Source: Paenirhizobium selenitireducens ATCC BAA-1503 (GTDB taxonomy: Bacteria > Pseudomonadota > Alphaproteobacteria > Rhizobiales > Rhizobiaceae). From it: DNA of 64,000 bases. Every line of letters starts with the position of its first letter. Within the stretch, counting starts at the first letter, position 1. The stretch covers positions 1-64,000 of the forward strand of contig NZ_KI912496.1 in NCBI RefSeq assembly GCF_000518785.1. The letters run 5' to 3'. Positions 57,006 through 64,000 of this stretch are shown piece after piece. A model generated the notes under the pieces. It was not told the DNA's origin. It worked only from the letters and a program-made list of their open reading frames with translations, and made no database searches. A program made the position numbers and the translations under genes.

Positions 57006-58031
57006 TCAGGCGAGAGAAGCCAGCATGCCCTTCAGTTCTTCGAGCAGGGAGGCCTGCACAGGAATGCCACGGCTTTCGTTGCGGGTGCGGGCCTCGTAGC
57101 GGCGCTGCGAGGGCAGGCGGGCGCCTTGGCCGGTGATGGCGGCGAACATGTCTTCGGCCCGGCGCATGTGCTCTTCCATGCCGCCGCCGAGGAAGACCTT
57201 CGGATCGAGTGCGAGGATCAGTTCGCCGTGGCACGGGGCCGCGCCTGCACCATCGTCGAAGGCCATGGATTCGGCGCTCGTCATGTCGGCGATCAGCGGG
57301 CCGGCCATCAGCTCGATCATGGCCGAAAGCGCCGAGCCCTTGTGGCCGCCGAAGGTGAGCATGGCCCCCTCCATCGCCTTTGTCGCATCGGTCGTGTCAT
57401 TGCCGTCGCTGTCGATCGCCCAGCCGAGCGGGATGGGCTTGCCGGCGCGGCGATGCAGTTCGATCTCGCCGCGGGCGGCGGCGCTGGTGGCGAAGTCGAA
57501 GACGAAGGGGTGGGAGGCGGCGCGCGGCCAGCCGAAGGCGATCGGATTGGTGCCGAAGACGGGCTTCGTGCCGCCGGCCGGCGCCACCCAGCTGTGGCTC
57601 GGCGTCATGGCGAGCGCCACGAGTCCGGCTTCGGCGATCTGTTCGACTTCCGGCCAGAGCGCCGAGAAATGATAGCAGTGATTGATCGCCATGGCGGCAA
57701 TGCCGAGGCGGCTGGCCTTTGTGATCAGTTCGGGCAGGCCTTCCCGGAAGGCGAGCAGGGAATAGCCGAAATTGGCGTCGACCTTGACGATGCCGGGTGC
57801 CGAGGCGTCGACCGTCGGCACGGCCTTCGGATCGACCTTGCCCTTGCGCACCGTCGCCACGCAACCGAGCAGGCGCCACAGACCGTGCGAGTAGCATTCG
57901 TCGCGCTGGGCGGAGACGACGGACTTTGCGATCGTTTCGGCATGTCCTGCGGAAAGCCCGGCCGCGAGAAGGATGTCGGTTGCGAGGCGCCTGGCGTCTT
58001 CGAGCGGGAGGAATTCGAGATCCTGGGACAT
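57006..58031 (-). CDS. Ldh/malate-dehydrogenase-family reductase, delta1-pyrroline-2-carboxylate reductase type
   Basis: 341 residues of the Ldh_2/DpkA family, which is unrelated to classical malate dehydrogenases. Visible marks are RDECYSHGLWRLLGCV, LGIAAMAINHCYHFSALWPEVEQIAEAGLVALAMTPSHSWVAPAGG, FGTNPIAFGWPR, DFATSAAARGEIELHRRAGKPIPLGWA and FGGHKGSALSAMIELMAG. The HFSALWPEVE form suggests reductases of cyclic imines such as delta1-pyrroline-2-carboxylate, as in hydroxyproline/D-proline breakdown. It begins only 27 bases after a strong terminator on the same strand, so it may have its own promoter or depend on read-through. Confidence 0.82.
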   Translation of the reverse strand: MSQDLEFLPLEDARRLATDILLAAGLSAGHAETIAKSVVSAQRDECYSHGLWRLLGCVATVRKGKVDPKAVPTVDASAPGIVKVDANFGYSLLAFREGLPELITKASRLGIAAMAINHCYHFSALWPEVEQIAEAGLVALAMTPSHSWVAPAGGTKPVFGTNPIAFGWPRAASHPFVFDFATSAAARGEIELHRRAGKPIPLGWAIDSDGNDTTDATKAMEGAMLTFGGHKGSALSAMIELMAGPLIADMTSAESMAFDDGAGAAPCHGELILALDPKVFLGGGMEEHMRRAEDMFAAITGQGARLPSQRRYEARTRNESRGIPVQASLLEELKGMLASLA

Positions 58032-58057
58032 GGGATGCTTCCTGTCGGGTTGGAAAG

Positions 58058-58091
58058 AAAAGGGCCGCCAGCGCGATGCGGCTGGCGGCCC
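58058..58091 (-). terminator. Intrinsic terminator downstream of the DapA-family gene
   Basis: GGGCCGCCAGC (58062-58072) pairs perfectly with GCTGGCGGCCC (58081-58091) around an eight-base loop. Read leftward, the stem is followed by TTTTCTTT. It lies 30 bp past the DapA-family stop and only 27 bp upstream of the next start codon (58031), so it could also act as an attenuator. Confidence 0.8.
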
Positions 58092-58120
58092 GGAGTTCTG
58101 CAGGACGGGCCGGATGCGGC

Positions 58121-59032
58121 TCAGGCGGCCTTTGCCGTCTTCGACGGACGGGTGGCGGCAGCCTTTTCGACCATGGCGGTGATCTCGGCGCGACGGGCGC
58201 CCTGAAGGATCATGCGCGGCATGCGGACGCGTTCGGAACCGCGGCCCATGATCTGCTCTGCGAGCTTGATGGTCTGGACCAGGTCGTGCTCGGCGTCGAG
58301 ATGCAGGAGCGGCATGAACCAGCGGTAGATGCGGCGGGCTTCTTCCCAGTCGCCGCGGTCGACGGCGGCGACGAGCGCGACCGATTCCTGCGGGAAGGCG
58401 CTGGTGAGGCCGGAGACCCAGCCCTTGGCACCGAGCATCATGCCTTCGAGCGCCACGTCGTCGAGGCCGGCGAAGATGTCGAAGCGGTCGCCGAATTCAT
58501 TGAGGAGGTCGGTGAAGCGACGGGTATCGGGTGCGCTTTCCTTGACGGCCTTGATGTTCCCCACGCCTTCGAGCGCGCGGAGCACGTCCGTGCCGATGTT
58601 GACGCGGTAGGCCGGCGGATTGTTGTAGAGCATGATCGGCAGCGAGGTTGCCTCGGCGACCGTCTTGAAATGGGCGACCAGTTCTTCCGGCTTCGGCACA
58701 TAGACCATGGCGGGCAGCAGCATCAGGCCGTCGGCGCCGGCCTTCTCCGCGTCGCGGGCATAGGCGACGGCGCGGCGCGTGTCGAATTCGGAAACGCCGG
58801 TGATGACCGGAACGCGGCCGGCGACGACCTCGACGGCACCCTTGAGGATGGCGCGCTTCTCATCCGGGTCGAGCGAGTTGTTCTCGCCGCAGGTGCCCAT
58901 GACGATCAGGCCGTGCACGCCGTCGTTGACCAGCGCGTCCTGCACCCGGCGGGTGTTTTCGAAATCGATCGACAGGTCTTCGTTGAATTGGGTCGTTACA
59001 GCGGGAATGACGCCGCGCCAGCCAGTGGTCAT
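58121..59032 (-). CDS. DapA (DHDPS/NAL) family lyase or deaminase
   Basis: 303 residues, a TIM-barrel class I lyase. The GxxGE motif is GTCGE (46-50), with Tyr136 (LYNNPP) and Schiff-base Lys164 (KAVKES). The N terminus reads WRGVIPAVTTQFNEDLSIDFENT. The family contains dihydrodipicolinate synthase, N-acetylneuraminate lyase, keto-acid aldolases and 1-pyrroline-4-hydroxy-2-carboxylate deaminase. In this neighbourhood (FAD D-amino-acid-type dehydrogenase, Xaa-Pro peptidase, pyrroline-type reductase) the deaminase role is attractive but unproven. AAGGAG precedes the ATG at 59032, and an operator-like word lies 40 bp upstream. Confidence 0.85.
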   Translation of the reverse strand: MTTGWRGVIPAVTTQFNEDLSIDFENTRRVQDALVNDGVHGLIVMGTCGENNSLDPDEKRAILKGAVEVVAGRVPVITGVSEFDTRRAVAYARDAEKAGADGLMLLPAMVYVPKPEELVAHFKTVAEATSLPIMLYNNPPAYRVNIGTDVLRALEGVGNIKAVKESAPDTRRFTDLLNEFGDRFDIFAGLDDVALEGMMLGAKGWVSGLTSAFPQESVALVAAVDRGDWEEARRIYRWFMPLLHLDAEHDLVQTIKLAEQIMGRGSERVRMPRMILQGARRAEITAMVEKAAATRPSKTAKAA

Positions 59033-59072
59033 CGCAATCTCCTTGGGTTGGTGTGATATATCAGTATACAAT

Positions 59073-59086
59073 TTGTCGACAGGAGG
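59073..59086. promoter_or_regulatory. Operator-like word TTGTCGACAGGAGG, copy 1
   Basis: Identical 14 bases occur at 62497-62510. The core TTGTCGACA is nearly palindromic and fits the GntR/FCD pattern. A further palindrome TGATATATCA lies at 59054-59063. Both are in the 166-bp gap upstream of the DapA-family gene, so that gene may have its own regulated promoter. Confidence 0.55.
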
Positions 59087-59198
59087 CAAGGTGGGGCTGC
59101 GGGTATTTTTTGTGACCCAGACCGCGTTCACCTTGCCGGGTACAAGACCTTCACCAAGTGGGGCGCGCAGATGGTATCGCCACCGTGGATGCGAGCGA

Positions 59199-60341
59199 TC
59201 AGGCGAAGGGCTCGGTGGGACCCTTGGCGGGCGTGGTGAACCAGTCAGGCCCGGCCTCGGTCATGTGGATGTGGTCTTCGAGGCGAATGCCGAACCGGCC
59301 GGGCACGACGATCATCGGCTCGTTGGAAAAGCACATGCCTGCTTCGAGAGGGGTGCTGTTGCCGCGGACGATATAGGGCTCCTCATGGATCTCGAGGCCA
59401 AGCCCGTGGCCGGCGCGGTGGGGCAGGCCGGGCAGCGCGTAATCCGGCCCGAGACTGTGGCGGACGAGGACGGCACGGGCGGCGGCGTCGAGGCTTTCGC
59501 AAGGCGCGCCGAGACGCGCGGCGTCGAACACGGACTGCTGCGCCTCCCGCTCGATCGCCCAGATCCGGGCGAAGTCGGCAGGCGGCTCGTCGAGCATGTA
59601 GGTGCGGGTGAGGTCGGAATGGTATCCGTCGATGCGGCAGCCTGTATCGACCAGGATGACATCGCCCGGCTTGTAGGTCTGGTCACCGTCGGCCCCGTGC
59701 GGCAGGGAGGTCGCCTCGCCGAACGAGACGATGCAGAAGCTCGAGCCGCCTTCGGCGCCCAGCGCGCGATGCTGGTCGTCGATGAAGCGGATGACTTCGG
59801 AGGCGCGGATGCCGGGTTTGATCAGGGCGTGGACGCGCCTGTGGACCTCAAGCGTGAGGTTCATGGCGTATTGGATGATGGCGATTTCGCTCTCCGACTT
59901 GCGCAGCCGCTGGCGGCGGATGATCGGTCCGCCGTCTATCAGGCGCTCTGGGCCGAACTGGCGGGCCAGCGCATGATAGACGAAGAGCGGCAGGGCGTCG
60001 TCGAGCGCCAGTTGCTGGTCTGGACCAAGCAGGGCAGCGACGAGCGCGGCGCTGCTTTCCTCTTCCTGCCAGACATGGATTTCGCCCGGCAGGTGGGGAA
60101 TGCTTTCGACGCGGCTGAGCTCGAAGCCCGGAACGATGTAGTGCAGGGCGGTCGGCGTGACCACGGCGCCGACCAGGCGCTCGCTCTGATGCCAGACGAG
60201 GCCGGTATAGTAGCGCAGGCTTTCGGTCGAGCCGAGCAGGACCGCACCGATCCGTTCTTCGGCCAGCACCGCCCGCAGGCGGGTCAGCCGCTGGGAGCGC
60301 TCCTCATTCGAGATCGGGGCCGGGAAAGGGTGGGCATTCAT
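59199..60341 (-). CDS. M24-family Xaa-Pro dipeptidase/aminopeptidase
   Basis: 380 residues. The creatinase-like N-terminal domain (about 1-145) precedes the pita-bread M24 domain. Dinuclear metal ligands are in ILVDTGCRIDGYHSDLTRTY (two Asp), HRAGHGLGLEIHE (His), NEPMIV (Glu) and GIRLEDHIH (Glu). It cleaves X-Pro bonds in di- or short peptides, or related amides such as creatine. It lies between a D-amino-acid-type dehydrogenase gene and a DapA-family gene, so release of proline or hydroxyproline from peptides is a sensible hypothesis. The ATG at 60341 follows GAGGAA. Upstream in-frame codons have poor coding quality. Confidence 0.85.
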   Translation of the reverse strand: MNAHPFPAPISNEERSQRLTRLRAVLAEERIGAVLLGSTESLRYYTGLVWHQSERLVGAVVTPTALHYIVPGFELSRVESIPHLPGEIHVWQEEESSAALVAALLGPDQQLALDDALPLFVYHALARQFGPERLIDGGPIIRRQRLRKSESEIAIIQYAMNLTLEVHRRVHALIKPGIRASEVIRFIDDQHRALGAEGGSSFCIVSFGEATSLPHGADGDQTYKPGDVILVDTGCRIDGYHSDLTRTYMLDEPPADFARIWAIEREAQQSVFDAARLGAPCESLDAAARAVLVRHSLGPDYALPGLPHRAGHGLGLEIHEEPYIVRGNSTPLEAGMCFSNEPMIVVPGRFGIRLEDHIHMTEAGPDWFTTPAKGPTEPFA

Positions 60342-60418
60342 CGTGTGTTCCTCTTCGATGAAAATGGTGGGGCGGTCCATCGAAACGATTGGATCGCTCA
60401 CTGCATCTGCGGGTCGCG

Positions 60419-61672
60419 TCAGCGGAAACGGCCGGGGCTGAAAGGTTCGGTGGGAAGGCTGGTGGCGCGGCCGGCGGCAAGGTCGGAAACGAGCCTGCCG
60501 GTCGCGGCCGACTGGGTGAGGCCCAGATGGCCGTGGCCGAAGGCATAGAGGATCGAAGGGCTCGCGCTGGAACGGCCGATGACCGGCAGGCAATCGGGCA
60601 TGGACGGGCGGAAGCCCATCCATTCGCGGCCGCCCTCGGTCTTCAGTTCCGGCAGGAAGCGCGAAGCCTTGGCCAGCAGTGCCTTCGAGCGGCGATAATT
60701 GGGGGCGAGCTCCAGCCCGCCCAGTTCGACGGCGCCGCCGACCCGGATGCCCTCGGCAAGCGGCGTGACGACGAAGGCGTGGTCGTTGAAATAGAGCTGG
60801 CGCTGCAACTGGAAACTTTGCGCGGGAAGCGTCGTGTTGTAGCCGCGTTCGGTTTCAAGCGGCACGGGATCGCCCAGCCGGGCGGCCAGCGGTTTCGACC
60901 AGGCACCGCCGGCGACCACGACGGTGCGGGCGACGATCGTCGCACCATCGGCGAGGGTGATCGTCGCGCCGTCCGCATGCGGCGCGATGTCCCGGACTTC
61001 GCCCTTCTGCAGGGTGCCGCCACGGGCGACGACGAGATCGGCCACCGCGCGGGTCAGGCCCTGCGGATCGTTCACCTGGATGCCGGCCGGCGAATACATG
61101 GCGTGGCGGAACTGCGGCGCGAGGCCCGGTTGCAGCCGCTCGATGTCGGCTCTGCCGACGCTGGTGAACTGGAAGCCGGCCTTTTCCTTCTCGAGCCAGT
61201 CCGGAGTGGCCGCATTGAAGCTGGCTTCGCTGTCATAGAGATCGAGCGTGCCGGTATGCGTGAAGAAGGACGACAGCTCGGCGATCGCCCTCACGCGCTC
61301 CATTTCGCTGGCGGCCAACTGCATCATGCCGGTCTGCACGGCTATCCCGTGCGCAAATGCCTTTCGCGAGCTTGCCCGCCAGAAGCGCCAGAGCCATGGC
61401 ACCATGTTCAACGCGTAGGTGGGCGGCAGGCTGAGCGGCCCCAGAGGATCGAGCAGCCATTTGGGCGCCTTGAACATGATGCCGGGCGAGGGAATGGGTA
61501 TGATCTCGGGAAAGGCGAGGATGCCGGCATTGCCGGCGCTGGCACCGGCGGCGACCTCGTCGCGCTCGAGCAGGAGAACCTTGCGGCCGTCGTTCTGCAG
61601 GTAGTGGGCCGCCATCACGCCTACGATTCCGGCCCCGATGACGACGACGTCAGCATTGGATTGGGCAGTCAT
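60419..61672 (-). CDS. FAD-dependent D-amino-acid/D-hydroxyproline dehydrogenase-type oxidoreductase (DAO family)
   Basis: 417 residues. The dinucleotide motif is ADVVVIGAGIVGVMAAHYL (residues 6-24), with LLLERDEVAAGASAGNAGILAF after it. The DAO-family C-terminal marks are WMGFRPSMPDCLPVIGRSS and YAFGHGHLGLTQSAATGRLVSDLAAG. The length and ETERGYNTTLP segment agree with DadA-like and rhizobial D-hydroxyproline dehydrogenases (HypO). It oxidises a D-imino or D-amino acid to the imine. It is encoded just downstream of a GntR regulator and upstream of the M24 peptidase. No proline racemase/epimerase gene is in the window. Confidence 0.87.
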   Translation of the reverse strand: MTAQSNADVVVIGAGIVGVMAAHYLQNDGRKVLLLERDEVAAGASAGNAGILAFPEIIPIPSPGIMFKAPKWLLDPLGPLSLPPTYALNMVPWLWRFWRASSRKAFAHGIAVQTGMMQLAASEMERVRAIAELSSFFTHTGTLDLYDSEASFNAATPDWLEKEKAGFQFTSVGRADIERLQPGLAPQFRHAMYSPAGIQVNDPQGLTRAVADLVVARGGTLQKGEVRDIAPHADGATITLADGATIVARTVVVAGGAWSKPLAARLGDPVPLETERGYNTTLPAQSFQLQRQLYFNDHAFVVTPLAEGIRVGGAVELGGLELAPNYRRSKALLAKASRFLPELKTEGGREWMGFRPSMPDCLPVIGRSSASPSILYAFGHGHLGLTQSAATGRLVSDLAAGRATSLPTEPFSPGRFR

Positions 61673-61724
61673 ATCATCTCTTCCGGTTGGTCTGTCTTTG
61701 GGTTTGGGTCGGCGACCCGGTCGT

Positions 61725-62438
61725 TCAAAGGTTGCCGATTGCCAGCGCCTTGTGCATGTCGCGGGCGACATAATCCTGGATCTGGTGGACGATCTGGGCG
61801 GCGTGGGCGATGGCCAGGCGGTCGGACTCCTCGACGTCGCCGGCCTCGATCGCCGCGATCATGTCCTCATGTTCCTGGACATATTGCAGCGGCAGGCGGT
61901 CGTCGAAGGTGGAATAGTAGAGCCGCAGGATGCGCCGGCCTTCGTCGAGCAGGCGGGCAAAGAAGCTCGTGTAATAGGGGTTGCCGCCCAGCTCGGCGAT
62001 CGCGACATGAAACTCGCGGTTGGCCTCGATCATTGCAAAGGCGTCCTGCGCCTTGACCGCGGCTTCGAATTCGCCCTGCCGGCGGCGTATCGTCGCCATC
62101 AGCGCCGGGTTCCTCTGGCCCGCGGCGGCCCGGGTGGTCACCCGGTACATCAATGCCAGCGCATCGAAATAGGTCGGCAGTGTGGCGAAATCGATCGTCG
62201 AGACGATCGTGTTGCGGTTGGGCAGCGTGGTCACCAGGCCGTCGGAAGCAAGCCGCAGCAGGGCTTCGCGGACCGGGGTGCGGGACATGCCGAAGCGTTC
62301 CGACAGTCGCACTTCATCCAGCGCGCTTCCCGGCGCCAGGGTCATCGCCAGGATTTCCTGCCGCAGCTTGCTGTAGACCGTCTGGGTGCCCGAGCCTCTG
62401 GAGCGCGGGGCCTCCGCCTGGGGATCGTCTGCCGTCAT
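61725..62438 (-). CDS. GntR/FCD family transcriptional regulator
   Basis: About 237 residues from the ATG at 62438, with weak ribosome-binding signal; ATGs at 62483 and 62519 are alternatives, but the longer forms run into the operator-like word. The wHTH reads VYSKLRQEILAMTLAPGSALDEVRLSERFGMSRTPVREALLRLASDGLVTTLPNRNTIV. The FCD domain has EANREFHVAIAELGGNPYYTSFFARLLDEGRRILRLYY. It is 52 bp upstream of the FAD dehydrogenase gene on the same strand. It probably controls the leftward unit by binding TTGTCGACA-type words. Confidence 0.88.
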   Translation of the reverse strand: MTADDPQAEAPRSRGSGTQTVYSKLRQEILAMTLAPGSALDEVRLSERFGMSRTPVREALLRLASDGLVTTLPNRNTIVSTIDFATLPTYFDALALMYRVTTRAAAGQRNPALMATIRRRQGEFEAAVKAQDAFAMIEANREFHVAIAELGGNPYYTSFFARLLDEGRRILRLYYSTFDDRLPLQYVQEHEDMIAAIEAGDVEESDRLAIAHAAQIVHQIQDYVARDMHKALAIGNL

Positions 62439-62496
62439 GTCTGCCACAGTTGATTTCGCGCCTGATCGCCGAGGATTGATCATGCCTGCATGCATA

Positions 62497-62510
62497 TTGT
62501 CGACAGGAGG
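62497..62510. promoter_or_regulatory. Operator-like word TTGTCGACAGGAGG, copy 2
   Basis: Identical to 59073-59086. It lies 58 bp upstream of the preferred GntR start, suggesting autoregulation and control of the FAD dehydrogenase and peptidase genes. The surrounding gap 62439-62646 contains no other gene that I can support. Confidence 0.55.
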
Positions 62511-62594
62511 TCTGCGCAACTGTTTTGTGCGCGCGCGTGCCTTTGTCGCAGACCGAACGGGACGGCAGCCGCAGGCGCCGACGGGACAGCGAAC

Positions 62595-62622
62595 GCCATC
62601 GCCCGCTTCGGCGCGCGATGGC
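62595..62622 (-). terminator. Hairpin downstream of the third polyamine-type ATPase gene
   Basis: GCCATCGC (62595-62602) pairs with GCGATGGC (62615-62622) around a 12-base loop that can form an inner CCG/CGG pair. It is 24 bases past the ATPase stop in its direction of transcription. There is no T-run. It is a probable transcript end of that importer operon. Confidence 0.45.
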
Positions 62623-62646
62623 TAGTGTGGCGCGGGGATGGGTCTT

Positions 62647-63720
62647 CTAGAGGAAGACGTGTGCGGCGTTCGCATCGAAGGTCAGCCAGACGCCGGTGCC
62701 GCGCGGGATGCCGGATATGGCTTGATGGCCGAACGGAAGACGGACCGAAACGGCGGTTCCGTCCGCGGTGCGGGTCGCGACATTGACGTGCGTGCCGAGG
62801 AAGGTGATGTCCTCGACCGTTGCCGGGAGCGCCATCTCCGTCTGCTTGGTCGCGAGCGACAGCCGCTCAGGTCTCAGCATCAGCATTCCGTCCGTCTTGC
62901 GCGCGGAATTGCCGTGGAGCGGTATGTCGGAAACGATCAGGCCGTCGGTGAGGGCGATCCGGGCGCGGCCGTTGATCTGCTCCACCACGCGGCATGGAAG
63001 GAAGTCGCTGTCGCCGATGAATTCGGCGACGAAGCGCGTGGCCGGATCGGCGTATAGCTGTTCGCCGGTGCCGATCTGGTCGATCACGCCATGCGAGAAG
63101 ACGGCGATGCGGTCGGACAGCCGTAGGGCCTCTTCCTGGTCGTGGGTGACATAGAGGATCGTCACTTCCGTCTGCTGGTGAATGCGTCGGATCTCGTGCT
63201 GGATTTCCTCGCGCAGCTTCTTGTCGAGGGCCGAAAGCGGCTCGTCCATCAAAAGAACCGGCGGATCGTAGGCAAGCGCTCTGGCGAGCGCCACGCGCTG
63301 CTGCTGGCCGCCCGACATCGCGGCCGGCTTGCGGTCTTCGAAGCCCTCGAGCCTGACGAGCGTCAGCATCTGGCGCACGCGCTCGGTGATCGCCGCCTTC
63401 GACCAGCCGCGCACCTTGAGCGGAAAGGCGATGTTGTCGCCGACCGAGAGATGCGGGAACAGCGTGTAGCGCTGGAAGACCATGCCGATATTGCGCTGGT
63501 GCGACGGCGTTTCGAGGATGGTCTTGCCTTTCAGCAGGATATCGCCGCGCGTCGGCCGCTCGAAGCCGGCGAGAATGTAGAGCGTGGTGCTCTTGCCCGA
63601 ACCGGAAGGTCCGAGAAATGTCAGGAACTCGCCATGGTCGACGGTCAGGTTCACGTCGTGCACCGCGACCACCGGGCCGTATTGCTTGCGGATGCCGCGG
63701 ATCTCGAGGAAGGGCGTCAT
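62647..63720 (-). CDS. Polyamine-type ABC transporter ATP-binding protein (PotA family), third system
   Basis: 357 residues. It has Walker A GPSGSGKSTTLYILAGF, Q-loop VFQRYTLFPHL, signature MSGGQQQRVALARA (Met for Leu at the first position), Walker B VLLMDEPLSALD and the switch YVTHDQEEAL. The TOBE region from about 240 includes MLMLRPERLSLA. It is translationally coupled to the permease gene before it (ATGA at 63717-63720). The importer's remaining genes lie beyond the right edge. It may feed the peptide/imino-acid catabolic genes further left, though the family more often carries polyamines. Confidence 0.92.
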   Translation of the reverse strand: MTPFLEIRGIRKQYGPVVAVHDVNLTVDHGEFLTFLGPSGSGKSTTLYILAGFERPTRGDILLKGKTILETPSHQRNIGMVFQRYTLFPHLSVGDNIAFPLKVRGWSKAAITERVRQMLTLVRLEGFEDRKPAAMSGGQQQRVALARALAYDPPVLLMDEPLSALDKKLREEIQHEIRRIHQQTEVTILYVTHDQEEALRLSDRIAVFSHGVIDQIGTGEQLYADPATRFVAEFIGDSDFLPCRVVEQINGRARIALTDGLIVSDIPLHGNSARKTDGMLMLRPERLSLATKQTEMALPATVEDITFLGTHVNVATRTADGTAVSVRLPFGHQAISGIPRGTGVWLTFDANAAHVFL

Positions 63721-64000
63721 GCTTTCATTCCTTTTTTTACCGCGGCTGCGATCAGCATCAGCAACATGGTGACGACGATGAGAAGGGTCGATGCGGCGGC
63801 GATCACCGGGGTCAGGTCCTGGCGCAGCGTTGCCCAGATTTTGACCGGCAATGTCTGCAGCGTCGGGCTGGCCATGAAGATGGCCAGCACTACCTCGTCC
63901 CAGGAGGTGAGGAAGGAGAAGATCGCGGCGGAGAACAGCCCGTGGCTGATGCAGGGCAGGGTAATCAGGATCTTCGCCTTCAGGGGAGAGGCGCCGCAGA
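63717..64000 (-). CDS. Polyamine-type ABC transporter permease (PotC/PotI family), partial
   Basis: Only the last 94 codons are in the window; the start lies past base 64000. The visible part reads SPLKAKILITLPCISHGLF, then FSFLTSWDEVVLAIFMASP and two membrane helices, ending AAAVKKGMKA. The WDEVVLAIF segment and terminal helix fit the PotC/PotI permeases. The stop overlaps the ATPase start. It belongs to the third polyamine-type importer. Confidence 0.85.
   Translation of the reverse strand, partial: CGASPLKAKILITLPCISHGLFSAAIFSFLTSWDEVVLAIFMASPTLQTLPVKIWATLRQDLTPVIAAASTLLIVVTMLLMLIAAAVKKGMKA

Noticed and set aside
1..64000. CRISPR arrays, tRNA or rRNA genes, replication origin, phage genes
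   Set aside because: No regularly spaced repeats, tRNA-like cloverleaf sequences, rRNA segments, repABC or phage structural genes were recognised on either strand. Small or divergent RNA genes could be missed by eye.

Overview
This window looks like part of a secondary replicon or accessory region of a Rhizobiales alphaproteobacterium (Rhizobiaceae-like). The signs are high GC content, dense gene packing with frequent ATGA start/stop overlaps, six separate high-affinity import systems in 64 kb, and a paired CCTCGGG...CCCGAGG intergenic repeat of a kind common in rhizobia. I see no tRNA, rRNA, CRISPR array, replication gene or intact mobile element. The only transposon trace is a decayed IS3-family transposase fragment at the left edge. 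The replicon type and the family assignment are inferences.

Layout. (1) 336-8904: a TetR regulator diverges from a polyamine-type ABC importer, a metallo-beta-lactamase-fold hydrolase, an aldehyde dehydrogenase and a zinc alcohol dehydrogenase. (2) 9043-17588: a LacI regulator diverges from a sugar/polyol CUT1 ABC operon with two ATPases, a 62-residue membrane protein and a two-domain dihydroxyacetone-kinase-family enzyme. Two identical 16-bp palindromes lie between them. (3) 17738-31482: a two-winged-helix GntR regulator, a GT1-like glycosyltransferase and an aldehyde dehydrogenase are read leftward. A second polyamine-type ABC importer, a paralogous glycosyltransferase, twin small cupins, an AmgK-like sugar kinase, another aldehyde dehydrogenase and a saccharopine-dehydrogenase-like oxidoreductase are read rightward. 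I know no described pathway with this combination, and it is the best candidate here for an undescribed system. (4) 31605-41772: a NarL-type two-component pair diverges from a CUT2 sugar ABC importer, an SMP-30 lactonase, an altronate-dehydratase-family enzyme and a gluconate-5-dehydrogenase-like SDR. (5) 41833-52771: MsrA, then sugar-acid genes (D-xylonate dehydratase XylD, a beta-hydroxyacid dehydrogenase, a DenD-like dehydrogenase) diverge from an FAD-linked hydroxyacid dehydrogenase, a GntR regulator, a XylX-like dehydratase and a TRAP transporter. (6) 52962-56820, leftward: a non-phosphorylating deoxysugar-acid module (SDR, FAH-family hydrolase, enolase-superfamily dehydratase) and an EamA exporter. 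(7) 57006-64000, leftward: a Ldh-family imine reductase, a DapA-family lyase, an Xaa-Pro peptidase, an FAD D-amino-acid/hydroxyproline-type dehydrogenase, a GntR regulator, and an ATPase and permease of a further polyamine-type ABC importer that runs off the window.

The common design is import, then oxidation or dehydration of an amine, polyol or sugar acid, with a dedicated regulator beside each set. Inverted repeats lie in the gap directly after the binding-protein gene in all four operons that start with one, which would fit high binding-protein expression relative to permease. Short repeated operator-like words suggest shared GntR control of regions 5 and 6, and separately of region 7.
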